Shown here piece by piece: positions 9,459-20,077 of a stretch of 64,000 bases of DNA (positions are counted from its first letter, which is position 1; every line of letters starts with the position of its first letter). The DNA comes from Flavobacteria bacterium RIFCSPLOWO2_12_FULL_35_11 (lineage in GTDB: Bacteria > Bacteroidota > Bacteroidia > Flavobacteriales > Flavobacteriaceae): assembly GCA_001800975.1 (NCBI GenBank), contig MGWK01000060.1, positions 1 to 64,000 of the forward strand. Reading direction: 5' to 3'. The position numbers and the translations under genes were made by a program. The notes beneath the pieces are model-generated. The model was given only the letters and a program-made list of their open reading frames with translations. It had not been told where the DNA came from and ran no database searches.

Positions 9459-10235
9459 ATGAGTGTCAGAGCAAAAAAACACCTGGGACAACATTTTCTG
9501 AAAGACGAGCAGATTGCGCAAAATATTGCCGACAGCCTAACAGAAAAAGGCTATAAAAACGTGTTGGAAATTGGTCCGGGAATGGGTGTTTTAACCAAGT
9601 ATATTCTTAAAAAAAACTTGGTTGTGCACGTCATTGAAATCGACACGGAATCGGTGGAATATTTAAAAACCCACTATTTAAACCTGGCCGACAGAATTAT
9701 TTCAAAAGACTTTTTAAAAATTAACCTTTCCGATTATTTTGGGGAGGAACAAGTGGCGATTATAGGCAATTTTCCCTATAACATTTCCACGCAAATTGTA
9801 TTCAAAACACTGGAGAACAGGCATCAAATCCCTGAATTTTCCGGAATGTTTCAAAAAGAAGTTGCCCAGCGCATCGCAGAAAAAGAAGGCAGCAAAGTAT
9901 ATGGCATTTTATCCGTGTTAACCCAGGCATTTTATGATGTTGAGTATTTATTTACGGTTCCGCCCACGGTTTTTAATCCGCCGCCAAAAGTGGAATCTGG
10001 CGTAATTCGGCTTACCAGAAAAGAAAATTACACCTTGCCAGTTAACGAAAAATTGTTCTATACCGTTGTTAAAACCGCTTTTAACCAACGCAGAAAAACC
10101 ATGCGCAACAGTTTAAAAACGCTCAATTTATCCGATAATTTAAGAGAAGACCCTATCTTTGCCAAACGTCCGGAACAATTATCTGTGCAAGAATTTATAA
10201 GTCTGACCGCTAAAATAGAAAATGATGTCGTTTGA
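9459..10235 (+). CDS. rsmA: 16S rRNA dimethyladenosine transferase
   Basis: 258 aa (KsgA family). Dimethylates the two adjacent adenines in the 3'-terminal hairpin of 16S rRNA during small-subunit maturation. Visible: KKHLGQHFL at the N-terminus, SAM motif [13 protein letters not shown] (~40-51), acidic motif II VIEID, and the catalytic motif IV NFPYNIS (~105-111). The C-terminal domain has [13 protein letters not shown]. Normal family length. It overlaps mgtE by 14 bases, indicating an operon. Confidence 0.97.
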   Translation: MSVRAKKHLGQHFLKDEQIAQNIADSLTEKGYKNVLEIGPGMGVLTKYILKKNLVVHVIEIDTESVEYLKTHYLNLADRIISKDFLKINLSDYFGEEQVAIIGNFPYNISTQIVFKTLENRHQIPEFSGMFQKEVAQRIAEKEGSKVYGILSVLTQAFYDVEYLFTVPPTVFNPPPKVESGVIRLTRKENYTLPVNEKLFYTVVKTAFNQRRKTMRNSLKTLNLSDNLREDPIFAKRPEQLSVQEFISLTAKIENDVV

Positions 10236-11577
10236 AGTAACTACAAGGTACATTGATGAAATTCAGCAATTAATTGCTGATGGTAACAATGAGGCGATTT
10301 TAAAGCTTCTGGAAGAAGTGCATTATGCCGATATTGCCGAAATTATTGAAGACTTAACGGTTGAAGAAGGCATCTATTTAATAAAATTACTGGATAGCGA
10401 TGTAACTGCTGATGTAATTACCGAATTGGATGAAGATACCCGTGAAAAAATCTTGGGCGGACTTTCATCCAAAGAAATTGCAGAAGAAATTTCGGAATTG
10501 GACACCGATGATGCTGCCGATATTATTTCTGAACTTACCGACCAGCAACAAGAGGAAGTAATTTCCCATATTGAAGATGAAGAGCATGCCAAGGACATTC
10601 GGGATCTTTTACGGTACGACGAAAATTCTGCAGGTGGTTTAATGGCAAAAGAGTTGATAAAAGTAAACGAAAATTGGAATGTGCTTACCTGTGTTAAAGA
10701 AATGCGTGCCCAGGCAGAGGAAGTTTCACGCGTACATTCTATTTATGTAGTCGATGACAATGACCTTTTAAAAGGTCGGCTGTCGCTAAAAGATTTATTG
10801 ACAACCTCAACAAGAACCGCAATTAAAGATGTTTTTATAAAAAAAGTGGATTTTGTGCATGTTGACGACAAAGCGGAAGATGTTGCGCGAATCATGCAAA
10901 AATACGATTTGGAAGCCATTCCCGTTGTTGATAAAGCCGGTCGTTTGGTGGGAAGAATCACCATTGACGATATTATTGACGTTATAAAGGACGAAGCTGA
11001 AAAAGATTACCAAATGGCTGCGGGGATTTCTCAGGATGTTGAAGCTGATGATACTATTTGGGAATTGACAAGAGCGCGTTTGCCTTGGTTAATTTTAGCG
11101 CTTTTTGGCGGATTTGTAAGTGTCTCCATTTTAGGCGGATTTTCAAACGCCATGACAAAATATCCTTCATTATTCTTCTTTACCCCATTAATTGCAGCAA
11201 TGGCCGGTAACGTTGGTGTACAATCTTCCGCAATTATCCTTCAAGGTTTGGCAAATGACAGTTTAAAAGGTTCTTGGTGGAAAAGATTGATAAAAGAAAT
11301 TTCTTTAAGTTTATTAAATGGGTTGGTGCTTGCGGCACTATTAATGTCAGCTGGCATGTATTTTTTAGGTTTCGACATTAAAGTGGGACTTACCGTTGCC
11401 GTATCTTTGGTTTCAGTAATCATTATTGCGTCTATAATTGGAACTTTTGTCCCAATAATTTTAGACAAAAGAGGCATAGATCCCGCTTTGGCCACAGGTC
11501 CGTTTATAACTACAAGCAACGATATCTTCGGAATATTAATTTATTTTTGGATCGCTAAAATAATATTGGGATTTTAA
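10222..11577 (+). CDS. mgtE: Magnesium transporter MgtE
   Basis: 451 aa. Inner-membrane Mg2+ channel/transporter gated by cytoplasmic Mg2+. An acidic superhelical MgtE N domain (1-~130), then two CBS domains (~135-255) and five C-terminal transmembrane segments (~280-451) containing [16 protein letters not shown] and the final [14 protein letters not shown]. The reading frame starts inside the rsmA end; ATG 10222 or the adjacent ATG 10225 could serve. The length and architecture are standard for the family. Followed by an intergenic element rather than an obvious terminator. Confidence 0.96.
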   Translation: MMSFEVTTRYIDEIQQLIADGNNEAILKLLEEVHYADIAEIIEDLTVEEGIYLIKLLDSDVTADVITELDEDTREKILGGLSSKEIAEEISELDTDDAADIISELTDQQQEEVISHIEDEEHAKDIRDLLRYDENSAGGLMAKELIKVNENWNVLTCVKEMRAQAEEVSRVHSIYVVDDNDLLKGRLSLKDLLTTSTRTAIKDVFIKKVDFVHVDDKAEDVARIMQKYDLEAIPVVDKAGRLVGRITIDDIIDVIKDEAEKDYQMAAGISQDVEADDTIWELTRARLPWLILALFGGFVSVSILGGFSNAMTKYPSLFFFTPLIAAMAGNVGVQSSAIILQGLANDSLKGSWWKRLIKEISLSLLNGLVLAALLMSAGMYFLGFDIKVGLTVAVSLVSVIIIASIIGTFVPIILDKRGIDPALATGPFITTSNDIFGILIYFWIAKIILGF

Positions 11578-11583
11578 TTTTTT

Positions 11584-11667
11584 GGGCATTACACTTCGTG
11601 TCAGGCTTTTCACACTCGCTTCCCGAAAAATCGGGAGAGCTCAAACAATCGCTTCAATCCTTAATGC
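11584..11667 (-). repeat. Dispersed intergenic element, copy a (GGATTGAAGCG ... GCCC family)
   Basis: Read on the minus strand it runs GCATTAAGGATTGAAGCG, TGTTTGAGC, a hairpin TCCCGA/TCGGGA, GCGAGTGTGAAAAGCC, then a hairpin ACAC-GAA-GTGT and GCCC. The same order of blocks is found at 26678-26785 and 27447-27548. It lies between the convergent mgtE and SpoU-methyltransferase genes. Confidence 0.75.
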
Positions 11668-11680
11668 AAATTGATTTACG

Positions 11681-11704
11681 CCCTTCGTCTCCGCTCAGGG
11701 TGAC
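11681..11704 (+). repeat. Short intergenic repeat of the CCTGAGC...GAAGGG type
   Basis: Reverse complement GTCACCCTGAGCGGAGACGA resembles the copy near 26749-26770 (CCTGAGCATAGCCGAAGGG) and the CCTGAAC repeat at 58696. It is a dispersed Bacteroidota-style intergenic sequence with no coding potential. Confidence 0.5.
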
Positions 11705-11840
11705 GGATGTACAATTTACGTTTTGAAAATTGCGCAATCAAACATTGACCAAACAAAATTGCGCGCCTTGCATTTTTTCTTCGCGTTCGTTGCGGTTAAG
11801 TTTTTGGCTTATTAACCCAAATCAAAAATAACAGATACCA

Positions 11841-12371
11841 CTAAAACCTAAATTTCTTAAACAAATCCCAAAGAACCACACCCACACTTACAGAAATGTT
11901 CAGCGAATGTTTGGTGCCAAATTGCGGAATTTCAATGCAATAATCTGAGGCGGAAACCACTTTTTGCTGCACGCCTTTTACCTCATTTCCAAACACAACT
12001 GCATATTTTTGATTTGATTCAATCGCAAAATCTTGAAGCATCGTGCTGTTTTCAGCTTGCTCAATCGACAATATTTTAATTTTTAACGCCTTTAATTTTT
12101 CAATCAGCGCAAGTGTGTCTTCTGCATATTCCCAATCAACAGATTCGGTGGCGCCCAAGGCTGTTTTGTGGATGTCCTTATGCGGCGGTTTTGCCGTAAT
12201 GCCGCACAAATAAATTTTCTCAATTAAAAAAGCGTCGCTTGTCCTAAAAACCGATCCAATATTGTTCAAACTTCTAATATTGTCAAGAATAACAATCAGC
12301 GGAATTTTCTCAATTTGCTTAAACGCTTCAACATCCAAACGTTCCAATTCACTGTTTTTTAATTTTCTCAT
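11841..12371 (-). CDS. SpoU/TrmH family RNA 2'-O-methyltransferase
   Basis: 176 aa from the ATG at 12371. SPOUT-fold methyltransferase acting on tRNA or rRNA ribose. Motif 1 NIRSLNNIGSVFRTSDAF (~28-45), motif 2 AVVFGNEVKGVQQ and motif 3 IPQFGTKHSLNISVSVGVVLWD near the C-terminus are all visible. The ORF-track start (TTG 12407) adds 12 residues; the MRKLKNSELERL N-terminus looks natural. It is short, lacking any N-terminal RNA-binding extension, so it is closer to the TrmL/TrmH-like minimal group. Divergent from mutS. The exact modified nucleotide cannot be told from sequence. Confidence 0.92.
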   Translation of the reverse strand: MRKLKNSELERLDVEAFKQIEKIPLIVILDNIRSLNNIGSVFRTSDAFLIEKIYLCGITAKPPHKDIHKTALGATESVDWEYAEDTLALIEKLKALKIKILSIEQAENSTMLQDFAIESNQKYAVVFGNEVKGVQQKVVSASDYCIEIPQFGTKHSLNISVSVGVVLWDLFKKFRF

Positions 12372-12423
12372 AGTATTTTTTATTTGTTGAAACGTTGAAT
12401 CTTTCAATTAAAATGTAACTTCG

Positions 12424-12431
12424 CAAAACTA
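12424..12431 (-). promoter_or_regulatory. Candidate -7 box for the SpoU methyltransferase
   Basis: On the minus strand TAGTTTTG fits TAnnTTTG, 52 bases before the ATG at 12371. It lies in the divergent spacer with mutS. Confidence 0.35.
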
Positions 12432-12449
12432 ACGTAAATTCTTAAAAAA

Positions 12450-15056
12450 TTGGCGCCAAAAATCGAGAAAGTATCTCCCTTAATGAAACAATACAACGCA
12501 ATCAAGACCAAATATCCTGATGCCATGTTGTTATTTAGGGTGGGCGATTTTTACGAAACCTTTGGTGAAGACGCCAAAAAAGCATCTCGCGTATTAGGAA
12601 TCGTCTTAACCAAACGCGGCGCCGGCAGCGAATCCGAAACCGCTTTGGCCGGATTTCCGCATCACTCTCTGAATACGTATCTCCCAAAATTGGTAAAAGC
12701 AGGAATGCGCGTGGCAATTTGCGATCAGTTGGAAGATCCGAAAATGACGAAAACCATTGTAAAACGCGGTGTTACGGAATTAATAACGCCCGGCGTTTCC
12801 TTAAACGATGAAGTTTTACAGTCTAAAACCAATAACTTTTTGGCGGCGGTACATTTTGGAAAAAGATTGCTCGGTATTTCGTTTTTAGATGTTTCCACCG
12901 GCGAATTTTTAACCGCACAAGGAAATGCAGAATATATTGACAAACTGCTACAAAATTTTAGTCCGAGTGAGGTTTTGGTCCAAAAACAGCACAAAACAAA
13001 ATTCAACGAATTATTTGGCGACCGGTTTTATAATTTTTATTTAGAAGACTGGATTTTTCAGCCTGAATATGCCAACGAAGCATTGACCAACCATTTTAAA
13101 GTGAAAACCCTCAAAGGTTTTGGGATTGAAGAATTGGAAGAAGGCATCATCGCTTCAGCCGTGGTGCTGTATTATCTTTCTGAAACGCAACACAACAAAT
13201 TAGAACATATTTCGGTCATCAATCGCATTTCCGAAGAAAACTATGTTTGGATGGATCGGTTTACCATTCGCAATTTAGAATTGTATCATTCCAATTCACC
13301 AAATGCAGTTACGCTATTGGACGTTATTGACAAAACCATTTCGCCAATGGGCGGCAGGTTGCTGAAACGCTGGCTTGCATTGCCTTTAAAAGATTTGAAT
13401 CGCATAAAAAGACGCCACGATATTGTGAAATATTTTATAGACCACGACGACTTTTTTGAGTTGACCACCTATCAAATAAAGCAAATTAGCGATATTGAAA
13501 GGTTGGTTTCAAAAGTGGCGGTTGGAAAAGTGAATCCGCGTGAAGTTGTGGCGCTTAAAAATTCCCTGAACGCCATCATTCCCATAAAAGAAGCTGCAGA
13601 AAAAAGCAATAACGAGGCGCTAAAAATTATTGGCGAGCAACTGCAAAGCTGCGCCACCATTCGCGAGAAAATTACCAAAACATTAAATGAAGAAGCGCCG
13701 GTAAGCATTTCAAAAGGAAATGCCATTGCCAGTGGTGTTTCTGAGGAACTGGATGAACTGCGCGCCATTTCAACCTTGGGAAAAGGCTATTTGGACAATA
13801 TGCAGGCGCGTGAAATTGAACGCACCGGAATCTCTTCCCTAAAAATTTCCTTCAACAATGTTTTTGGCTATTATATTGAAGTTCGAAATACGCACAAAGA
13901 CAAAGTGCCGGAAGACTGGATCCGGAAACAGACTTTGGTAAGCGCCGAGCGCTATATTACTGAAGAATTAAAAGAATACGAAACTAAAATTTTAGGCGCC
14001 GAAGAGAAAATTGGAAAACTCGAAAATGAACTTTTTGCGGAACTCATCAGTTCACTGATGGATTCCATTCAGCCAATACAGCTAAACGCCCAATTGATTG
14101 GCCAGATTGATTGTTTAAGTTCTTTTGCCGAAGTTGCCAAACAAAACAATTATGTACGTCCATTATTAGATGAAAGCACCGATTTGGAAATTAAAAACGG
14201 ACGCCATCCCGTTATTGAAAAGCAGTTGCCAATTGGCGAAGAATATATTGCCAATGATGTTGTTTTAAACAGAAATCAGCAACAAATTATTATGATTACC
14301 GGCCCGAATATGAGCGGTAAATCGGCCATTTTACGCCAAACTGCCTTAATTGTGTTGTTGGCGCAAATGGGCAGTTACGTGCCTGCACAAAATGCCCGAA
14401 TTGGGGTGGTCGATAAAATATTCACCCGTGTTGGGGCAAGCGACAATATTTCTATGGGCGAATCAACTTTTATGGTTGAAATGAATGAAACCGCCAGTAT
14501 TTTGAACAATATTTCAGAAAGAAGTTTGGTGTTGTTGGATGAAATTGGAAGGGGAACAAGCACGTACGACGGAATTTCAATTGCCTGGGCCATTGCAGAA
14601 TATTTGCATGAACATCCGACAAAAGCAAAAACATTGTTCGCCACGCATTACCACGAATTAAACGATATGACCACTACTTTTGAGCATATCAAAAACTTCA
14701 ATGTTTCCGTAAAAGAATTGAAAGACAAAGTGGTTTTCCTTAGAAAATTAGTTCCCGGTGGCAGCGAACACAGTTTCGGTATTTACGTGGCCAAATTGGC
14801 CGGAATGCCGTCATCCGTTATTCACAGAGCAACAAAAATGCTGAAGCAACTGGAAAAAAATCACACCAATTCATCCGTAAAAGAAACCTTAAAAACGGCT
14901 TCTGAAAACGATATGCAATTAAGCTTTTTTAAGTTGGATGATCCTTTGCTCGAAAACATCAAAGAAGAAATTCTCTCCACCAATATTGACACACTCACCC
15001 CTATTGAAGCCCTAATGAAATTGAATGAAATAAAACGAATGCTTACTAAAAAGTAA
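12450..15056 (+). CDS. mutS: DNA mismatch repair protein MutS
   Basis: 868 aa. Recognises mismatches and small loops and, with MutL, starts repair. The mismatch-binding FYETFGEDA motif is near residue 34. The ATPase domain has Walker [11 protein letters not shown] (~617), the [12 protein letters not shown] Walker B/signature and the ATHYHEL motif. The start is TTG at 12450: the next in-frame ATG (MKQYNAIK) would remove the short conserved-length N-terminal stretch. Length is typical for MutS1. Monocistronic, divergent from the methyltransferase gene. Confidence 0.97.
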   Translation: MAPKIEKVSPLMKQYNAIKTKYPDAMLLFRVGDFYETFGEDAKKASRVLGIVLTKRGAGSESETALAGFPHHSLNTYLPKLVKAGMRVAICDQLEDPKMTKTIVKRGVTELITPGVSLNDEVLQSKTNNFLAAVHFGKRLLGISFLDVSTGEFLTAQGNAEYIDKLLQNFSPSEVLVQKQHKTKFNELFGDRFYNFYLEDWIFQPEYANEALTNHFKVKTLKGFGIEELEEGIIASAVVLYYLSETQHNKLEHISVINRISEENYVWMDRFTIRNLELYHSNSPNAVTLLDVIDKTISPMGGRLLKRWLALPLKDLNRIKRRHDIVKYFIDHDDFFELTTYQIKQISDIERLVSKVAVGKVNPREVVALKNSLNAIIPIKEAAEKSNNEALKIIGEQLQSCATIREKITKTLNEEAPVSISKGNAIASGVSEELDELRAISTLGKGYLDNMQAREIERTGISSLKISFNNVFGYYIEVRNTHKDKVPEDWIRKQTLVSAERYITEELKEYETKILGAEEKIGKLENELFAELISSLMDSIQPIQLNAQLIGQIDCLSSFAEVAKQNNYVRPLLDESTDLEIKNGRHPVIEKQLPIGEEYIANDVVLNRNQQQIIMITGPNMSGKSAILRQTALIVLLAQMGSYVPAQNARIGVVDKIFTRVGASDNISMGESTFMVEMNETASILNNISERSLVLLDEIGRGTSTYDGISIAWAIAEYLHEHPTKAKTLFATHYHELNDMTTTFEHIKNFNVSVKELKDKVVFLRKLVPGGSEHSFGIYVAKLAGMPSSVIHRATKMLKQLEKNHTNSSVKETLKTASENDMQLSFFKLDDPLLENIKEEILSTNIDTLTPIEALMKLNEIKRMLTKK

Positions 15057-15151
15057 ATTGTTAAAATTTTGTTAAAGTTGGAATAGTTATTGATGCTTAT
15101 TAAATTATAAAGTTACTTATAGTCAAGTAATTATTGCAAAAAAAATAAGCT

Positions 15152-16963
15152 ATGAAAAAAATAATACTCCTTTTCACCTTTGCCTCATTCTCATGTTTTT
15201 CACAATCTTACATTGAAGGTTATATTATTGATAAAACAACAAATGAATCTCTGCCATATTCAACTATAAAACTTATAAGCAGTAGCGATAGTTATACCAT
15301 TACTAATGAGGACGGTAAGTTTGAAATTAGGAGCAAACTACCAACTGATTCTTTGGAAGTACGATTTTTGGGATATCAAACAAAAAAAGTTCCAATTTCC
15401 TTTTTTAATAAAAACACTAAACTCTATTTAGCCTCCAATATAAATCAATTAAAGGAAGTATTTATTGTGGCTAATAAAAATAAAAATAACTCATATAATT
15501 TACTAAACAGCTTAATTCAAAAGTATAGACACAAAACATTGATTACAGAGAGTAAAGGGTTTCTTACATTAACTTCATCTTCAAGAGGTATTCCGCTAGA
15601 AATTATTGAAGGATTTTATAATAGCAAACAAAGTTTGTCGGATGGAATTATAGATTTAAAAATAAAAAGTGGTCGATTTGGTCAAAATAAATCCTTCCCA
15701 TTTTATAGTTTGAATAATACTCAAGTTTTAATGGATTTTCAATTTTTTAAAAATTCTAACCAAATATTACCCTTTTACCCAGGAAACATGACGTTTAATG
15801 AAATTAAAAGAAAATATATTGTAAAAATTGATGAATGCAATTCTTGTAGTGATGAGGATTTAAAAATTTCTTTTGTCCCAAAAAAATTTGACGGACGTCT
15901 TTTTTTGGGCAAAATAATATTTAATAAAAAAACGCTAACAATAAAAAAAATTGAATTGGAAATAAATGATCCAATAACAGATGGCTTATCTTCCATTATA
16001 ACAAATGATGAGATAACACCAAAACAAATAAAGCTAGTTATTAGTTTTAATCCAGCTGATTATGAAAAAATTCAATCTTTAAAATTAAATTTTATGATGT
16101 ATTATAAATCTGAAGAAGCGCTCCAAATTATTCAGTCCAATTCATTTCTCTACTTTTACGATTATAATAAATCTTTTGAAGAACCCTATTTTTCTAGCAA
16201 TATTCAATTCAATAATGATTATGATAAAATTATAGCGCTGCAAACCACGGATGATTTTTGGAATGCTAATTATCAATTCCCAAAAAGTTTTAATGAAGAA
16301 AAATCAATAGATTTTTTAAAAAAATATGGCTATTTAATTAATTATGAAAACACAATCTCTTCGGATAATATAAAATACGTCAAACCTTCTCTTATAATAT
16401 GGAATAAAAATAAACGATTGGAGTGGCAAAGTATTCAGGAAGTTTTAGCAAGTAATAGTAACGTAAATAAACTTTCATATCAAGGCTTAAGTGAAAACAT
16501 GAAAGCTGATAAAGTTTATCATACAACTACTGAAATTGATAAGGATAAGCAAGACACCTTTTCAAATAACTATAAAAAGTTCAATTTCAGCTTTTTATTA
16601 GATCAATATAAAAGGGAGAGTGGCGAAAAACAATTTATAACTCGAACAATTTTTGATAGAAATTCCTCATTCTACAGAAACGAACGTAATAATATAAACT
16701 TGGTTTATATCAACTTAATTTTTGATATCTATGAATACTACAGGCAAAGTTTAGAAACTCAAATAAATAATAAAATGACTTTTGATGAAGTTAAAAAAAT
16801 ATGTGATGAAAAATTTGAAGAGGCTTCTTTAACTGTAGAAAAAATGAAAAATGAAACAAATGCAGGTTTGAACTTTAAAAGTTTGTACAAATGGAATAAT
16901 ACGGTAAACGAGAAATTAAATATCAATAATTATTTATTAATCATGAATCAAGAACAATTATGA
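15152..16963 (+). CDS. Exported protein with carboxypeptidase-regulatory-like domain
   Basis: 603 aa. A signal peptide (MKKIILLFTFASFSCFSQ) is followed by a CarboxypepD_reg-like beta-sandwich (~20-105: IEGYIIDKTTNESLPYSTI ... FLGYQTKKV ... LKEVFIVA), the module that often starts SusC/TonB receptor-type proteins. The remaining ~500 residues are rich in Lys, Asn, Ile and Phe and I recognise no domain. It overlaps the next gene by 4 bases (ATGA), so the two are translationally coupled. Visibly lower GC than mutS and tatA on either side, consistent with acquisition or relaxed selection. Function unknown; likely periplasmic or outer-membrane associated. Confidence 0.8.
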   Translation: MKKIILLFTFASFSCFSQSYIEGYIIDKTTNESLPYSTIKLISSSDSYTITNEDGKFEIRSKLPTDSLEVRFLGYQTKKVPISFFNKNTKLYLASNINQLKEVFIVANKNKNNSYNLLNSLIQKYRHKTLITESKGFLTLTSSSRGIPLEIIEGFYNSKQSLSDGIIDLKIKSGRFGQNKSFPFYSLNNTQVLMDFQFFKNSNQILPFYPGNMTFNEIKRKYIVKIDECNSCSDEDLKISFVPKKFDGRLFLGKIIFNKKTLTIKKIELEINDPITDGLSSIITNDEITPKQIKLVISFNPADYEKIQSLKLNFMMYYKSEEALQIIQSNSFLYFYDYNKSFEEPYFSSNIQFNNDYDKIIALQTTDDFWNANYQFPKSFNEEKSIDFLKKYGYLINYENTISSDNIKYVKPSLIIWNKNKRLEWQSIQEVLASNSNVNKLSYQGLSENMKADKVYHTTTEIDKDKQDTFSNNYKKFNFSFLLDQYKRESGEKQFITRTIFDRNSSFYRNERNNINLVYINLIFDIYEYYRQSLETQINNKMTFDEVKKICDEKFEEASLTVEKMKNETNAGLNFKSLYKWNNTVNEKLNINNYLLIMNQEQL

Positions 16964-19437
16964 AATATTTAAAATCTTCACTAATTTTAATGTTGGTTTT
17001 CAATTCATTTTATATCTATTCTCAAGAACTTGACATTAACAGTTCAATAATTGAACCTTTTCAAAAAGACGCCTTATTTAGAGAAAAAGTATTTATTCAT
17101 ATTAATAAAACCCGTTATTTTATTAAAGAAAATATTTGGTTTACAGCGTATGTTTCAAATGACTTTAATAATACACCCTCAGATTATACAACAAACTTGC
17201 ATGTTAGCTTATTAAATGATAAAGGAACTTTAATTGAAAGTAAAAATATATTTATCCAAAAAGGTGTTGGGATTGGTGATTTTTTGATAGATGAGAGCCA
17301 TAATTCAGGCAAATATTATATTCAGGCAAACACTAATTATATGCATAATTTTGGTTCTGAAAATGTATTTATGCAAGAAATTGAGATTATTAATCCTGTT
17401 GAAAAAAAAGAATTTGAGAATGAACAATACGCTAACAATTATGATATTCAAGTTTTTCCTGAAAGTGGTTATTTATTGGAAAGTACAGAAAACATACTTG
17501 GTATAAAAGCATTAATTAATGGAAAAGGATACCCATTTTCAGGTAAAATTATTAATTCTAGAGGAATAGAAATCACCTCTTTTGAGGGAAACCAGTTTGG
17601 GATGAGCAAATGTAAATTTACTTATGAAAATAATGAGACTTACAAAGCATTAGTTACAATAAATGGCACAATTAAAAAAATCGATTTGCCAAAGGCTCAT
17701 AAAACAGGAATTAATTTTAGTGTAGATAATACAAATTATGATAAAATTGTACTCACCCTTAGAACGAATAAAGAAACGTTACCAATTCTAAAAAACGAAA
17801 TACTGGCAATTCTTTTTTATAGAAATAATTTTATTAGTAAAGCAATTACATTATCGAACATTAACAATGAAGAGCTAACACAAGAGTTGGTTTTTGATAA
17901 GAGTGAAATGCAACATGGTGTTAATATTGTTACTTTGTTTAAAAGTAACCAGCCAGTTGCTGAACGTAAGTTTTTTGTTGATAAGAAAAGTGAACAAAGT
18001 GAGCTTTTAATTGAATTACTTAAATCAGAAAATGATTCTACAAGCTTTAAAATTAAAACTATTAATTCAAATTTTGAACCAATTTCAGCTCAATTAAGTA
18101 TTTCTATACTTCCAAGAGATTCTAAAATGTTTAAGGAAGCGCAAACTATAAAAAGTGCTTTTTTATTAACTCCTTATATTAAGGGAATTGTTGAAAATCC
18201 TTCATTTTATTTTAATAAAACGAGCCCCAAAGAAAAGGATTATTTAGATTTATTACTCCTCAACCAAGGATGGAACACTTATTCTCTGGAAGAAAAAATT
18301 AAAGAAATTAATCCAAAAGAGAAATTTCCTTTTGAAAATGGTTTTACACTAAACGGCAACTCAAAAAAAGCACCAAAAGATTACGATATTGGAATTTTAT
18401 CTAAAAAAAACAGGTTGGTTGCATTTAGTAAACTTAATGAAAATAAAGAGTTTACATTTGAGAATGTATTTGCTTATAAAAATGATAACATAAAAATCGC
18501 ATTCATAAAAAAAAATAAACCCTTAGTAAAACCTAATGGAGTGTCTTTTAGTGAACCAAAAATAAGTAATCCCAATATCTTAACAAAGATTGATAATTCA
18601 AAACCTATTCTTGAAAAAAAATCATATACAATCAGTAAAAATAGTTCTTTAAACTATGTGAATTATCCAAATATAGAACAGTTAGATGAAGTAGTGTTAA
18701 AAAATATAAAAGCAAAAACGAAAGAAACAATATATGATATAGAAATGGATTTAGCAATAAAACATAATGTCATAGCCTCTGGATTCTACAAAAATAAAAA
18801 AGTTACTAAGCAAATGGAAATAGTGCATCAAACAGTATTTGACTATTTTAGAAGTTTAGGTTTTATTAAACCTGTCATTTCTGACAATGTTGAATCTTAT
18901 ATTTTCTCACTTAGAAATACGCCTGCAACTTTAATAAATCCTTTTCTTAAAGCAAACCCTGATAGTACATTCCCCCCACAAATTTATATAAATGATAAAC
19001 AAATCAGTCGATACTTAGATATTGATATGTTAAGACAACTTAGTATGAGTACTGTTGATGATATATTAATTAATAGATCTGGTGGTGGCGGTGGAATGGA
19101 TGGTACAGGAGGAATCATAAAAATTTACTTAAAAAAATGGGATCACAAATATTTTGGAGAAGAGAGCAAAAACTTATATGAAAATTTAATATTGCTTACA
19201 GGTTTTGACAGAGCAACTAATTATTACAAACCTCAATATAATTTTTATACTGAAGATTCTTATAATTGGTCAGAAATTGATTGGAAAAACAATCTTCTAA
19301 CAAATGAAAAGGGAGAAATCACTTTTAAAGTTCCTAAAAATGAGTTTTCAAACGAATTTCAATTTATAATAAACGGTTTTTCTGAAAACGGATTGTTATT
19401 TTATACTAATTACAAAACAGGTGAAGTTCGTTTCTAA
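16960..19437 (+). CDS. Exported MG2-like / TonB-plug-domain protein without barrel
   Basis: 825 aa. Signal peptide (to IYSQ), then a macroglobulin-like region whose EKVFIHINKTRYFIKENIWF (~47-66) follows the pattern of alpha-2-macroglobulin MG2 domains in Bacteroidota. Near 570-740 is a TonB-receptor-plug-like segment (YINDKQISRYLDIDMLRQL, then a glycine run RSGGGGGMDGTGG). A receptor beta-barrel should follow a true plug, but only ~90 residues remain, so this is not a transporter by itself. Proteins of this layout are common in Bacteroidota with no assigned function. Forms a coupled pair with the preceding gene and shares its AT-rich base use. Confidence 0.78.
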   Translation: MKYLKSSLILMLVFNSFYIYSQELDINSSIIEPFQKDALFREKVFIHINKTRYFIKENIWFTAYVSNDFNNTPSDYTTNLHVSLLNDKGTLIESKNIFIQKGVGIGDFLIDESHNSGKYYIQANTNYMHNFGSENVFMQEIEIINPVEKKEFENEQYANNYDIQVFPESGYLLESTENILGIKALINGKGYPFSGKIINSRGIEITSFEGNQFGMSKCKFTYENNETYKALVTINGTIKKIDLPKAHKTGINFSVDNTNYDKIVLTLRTNKETLPILKNEILAILFYRNNFISKAITLSNINNEELTQELVFDKSEMQHGVNIVTLFKSNQPVAERKFFVDKKSEQSELLIELLKSENDSTSFKIKTINSNFEPISAQLSISILPRDSKMFKEAQTIKSAFLLTPYIKGIVENPSFYFNKTSPKEKDYLDLLLLNQGWNTYSLEEKIKEINPKEKFPFENGFTLNGNSKKAPKDYDIGILSKKNRLVAFSKLNENKEFTFENVFAYKNDNIKIAFIKKNKPLVKPNGVSFSEPKISNPNILTKIDNSKPILEKKSYTISKNSSLNYVNYPNIEQLDEVVLKNIKAKTKETIYDIEMDLAIKHNVIASGFYKNKKVTKQMEIVHQTVFDYFRSLGFIKPVISDNVESYIFSLRNTPATLINPFLKANPDSTFPPQIYINDKQISRYLDIDMLRQLSMSTVDDILINRSGGGGGMDGTGGIIKIYLKKWDHKYFGEESKNLYENLILLTGFDRATNYYKPQYNFYTEDSYNWSEIDWKNNLLTNEKGEITFKVPKNEFSNEFQFIINGFSENGLLFYTNYKTGEVRF

Positions 19438-19493
19438 AATGTTAATTATTTTGTTGGGTTTGTTAAGATTTATTCATTGAGCCAATTTTTAAT

Positions 19494-19501
19494 TATCTTT
19501 G
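19494..19501 (+). promoter_or_regulatory. Candidate -7 box for tatA
   Basis: TATCTTTG fits TAnnTTTG and lies 20 bases before the tatA ATG, giving a very short leader. No TTG at the ideal -33 spacing. Confidence 0.4.
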
Positions 19502-19521
19502 TAGCCTAAAAAATATTTAAT

Positions 19522-20058
19522 ATGTTTTTATTTATCAGCGGTGGCGAAATATTTGTAATTCTTTTGGTGGTTGTCATGGTTTTTGGCGCGGATAAACTTC
19601 CCGAAATTGCCCGAGAACTTGGAAAAGGGATGCGACAAATTAAAAATGCGACCAATGATATTAAGCGAGAAATTCAAAATAGCGCAGAAAAAAACGATAT
19701 TGATATTGATATTGCCGCAAAAGTCAGAAATGAAGTAAATAGGGTAAAAGATAATTTTGACGATTTCACGAACCCTTTGAAAAAAGTTAAAGAAAACATA
19801 GAAAATTCCATAAATCCCATCAAAGATGCTGATGGAAATTTGGTGAGTTATTTTAACAAACCAAAAGAAGCTAAAAATACAATAACTGACATCTCAACTG
19901 AAATTACCACGGATTCCTCAACTACAACCCTAGACGTTAAAAGTGTCGCTAAAGATACTGAAGAAACCAAAAATGTTGCTGAGAATTCACCAACGCCGGA
20001 AAAAGAGGTTAAAGATCCCATAGAAGAACAAAATGGATCCGTAAAAAGAGAAAAATAA
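19522..20058 (+). CDS. tatA: Twin-arginine translocase TatA/TatB-family subunit
   Basis: 178 aa. A short N-terminal transmembrane helix (ISGGEIFVILLVVVMVFGADKLPEIAREL) followed by an amphipathic helix is the TatA/TatB signature; it works with TatC to export folded proteins. A long, acidic and Thr/Ser-rich C-terminal tail (~70-178) ends in KREK and is more TatB-like in length, so the A versus B assignment is uncertain. Its own -7 box and the convergent O-methyltransferase suggest a single-gene unit; tatC is not in this window. Confidence 0.9.
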   Translation: MFLFISGGEIFVILLVVVMVFGADKLPEIARELGKGMRQIKNATNDIKREIQNSAEKNDIDIDIAAKVRNEVNRVKDNFDDFTNPLKKVKENIENSINPIKDADGNLVSYFNKPKEAKNTITDISTEITTDSSTTTLDVKSVAKDTEETKNVAENSPTPEKEVKDPIEEQNGSVKREK

Positions 20059-20077
20059 TTTTCTCAAAAAAATCGGC

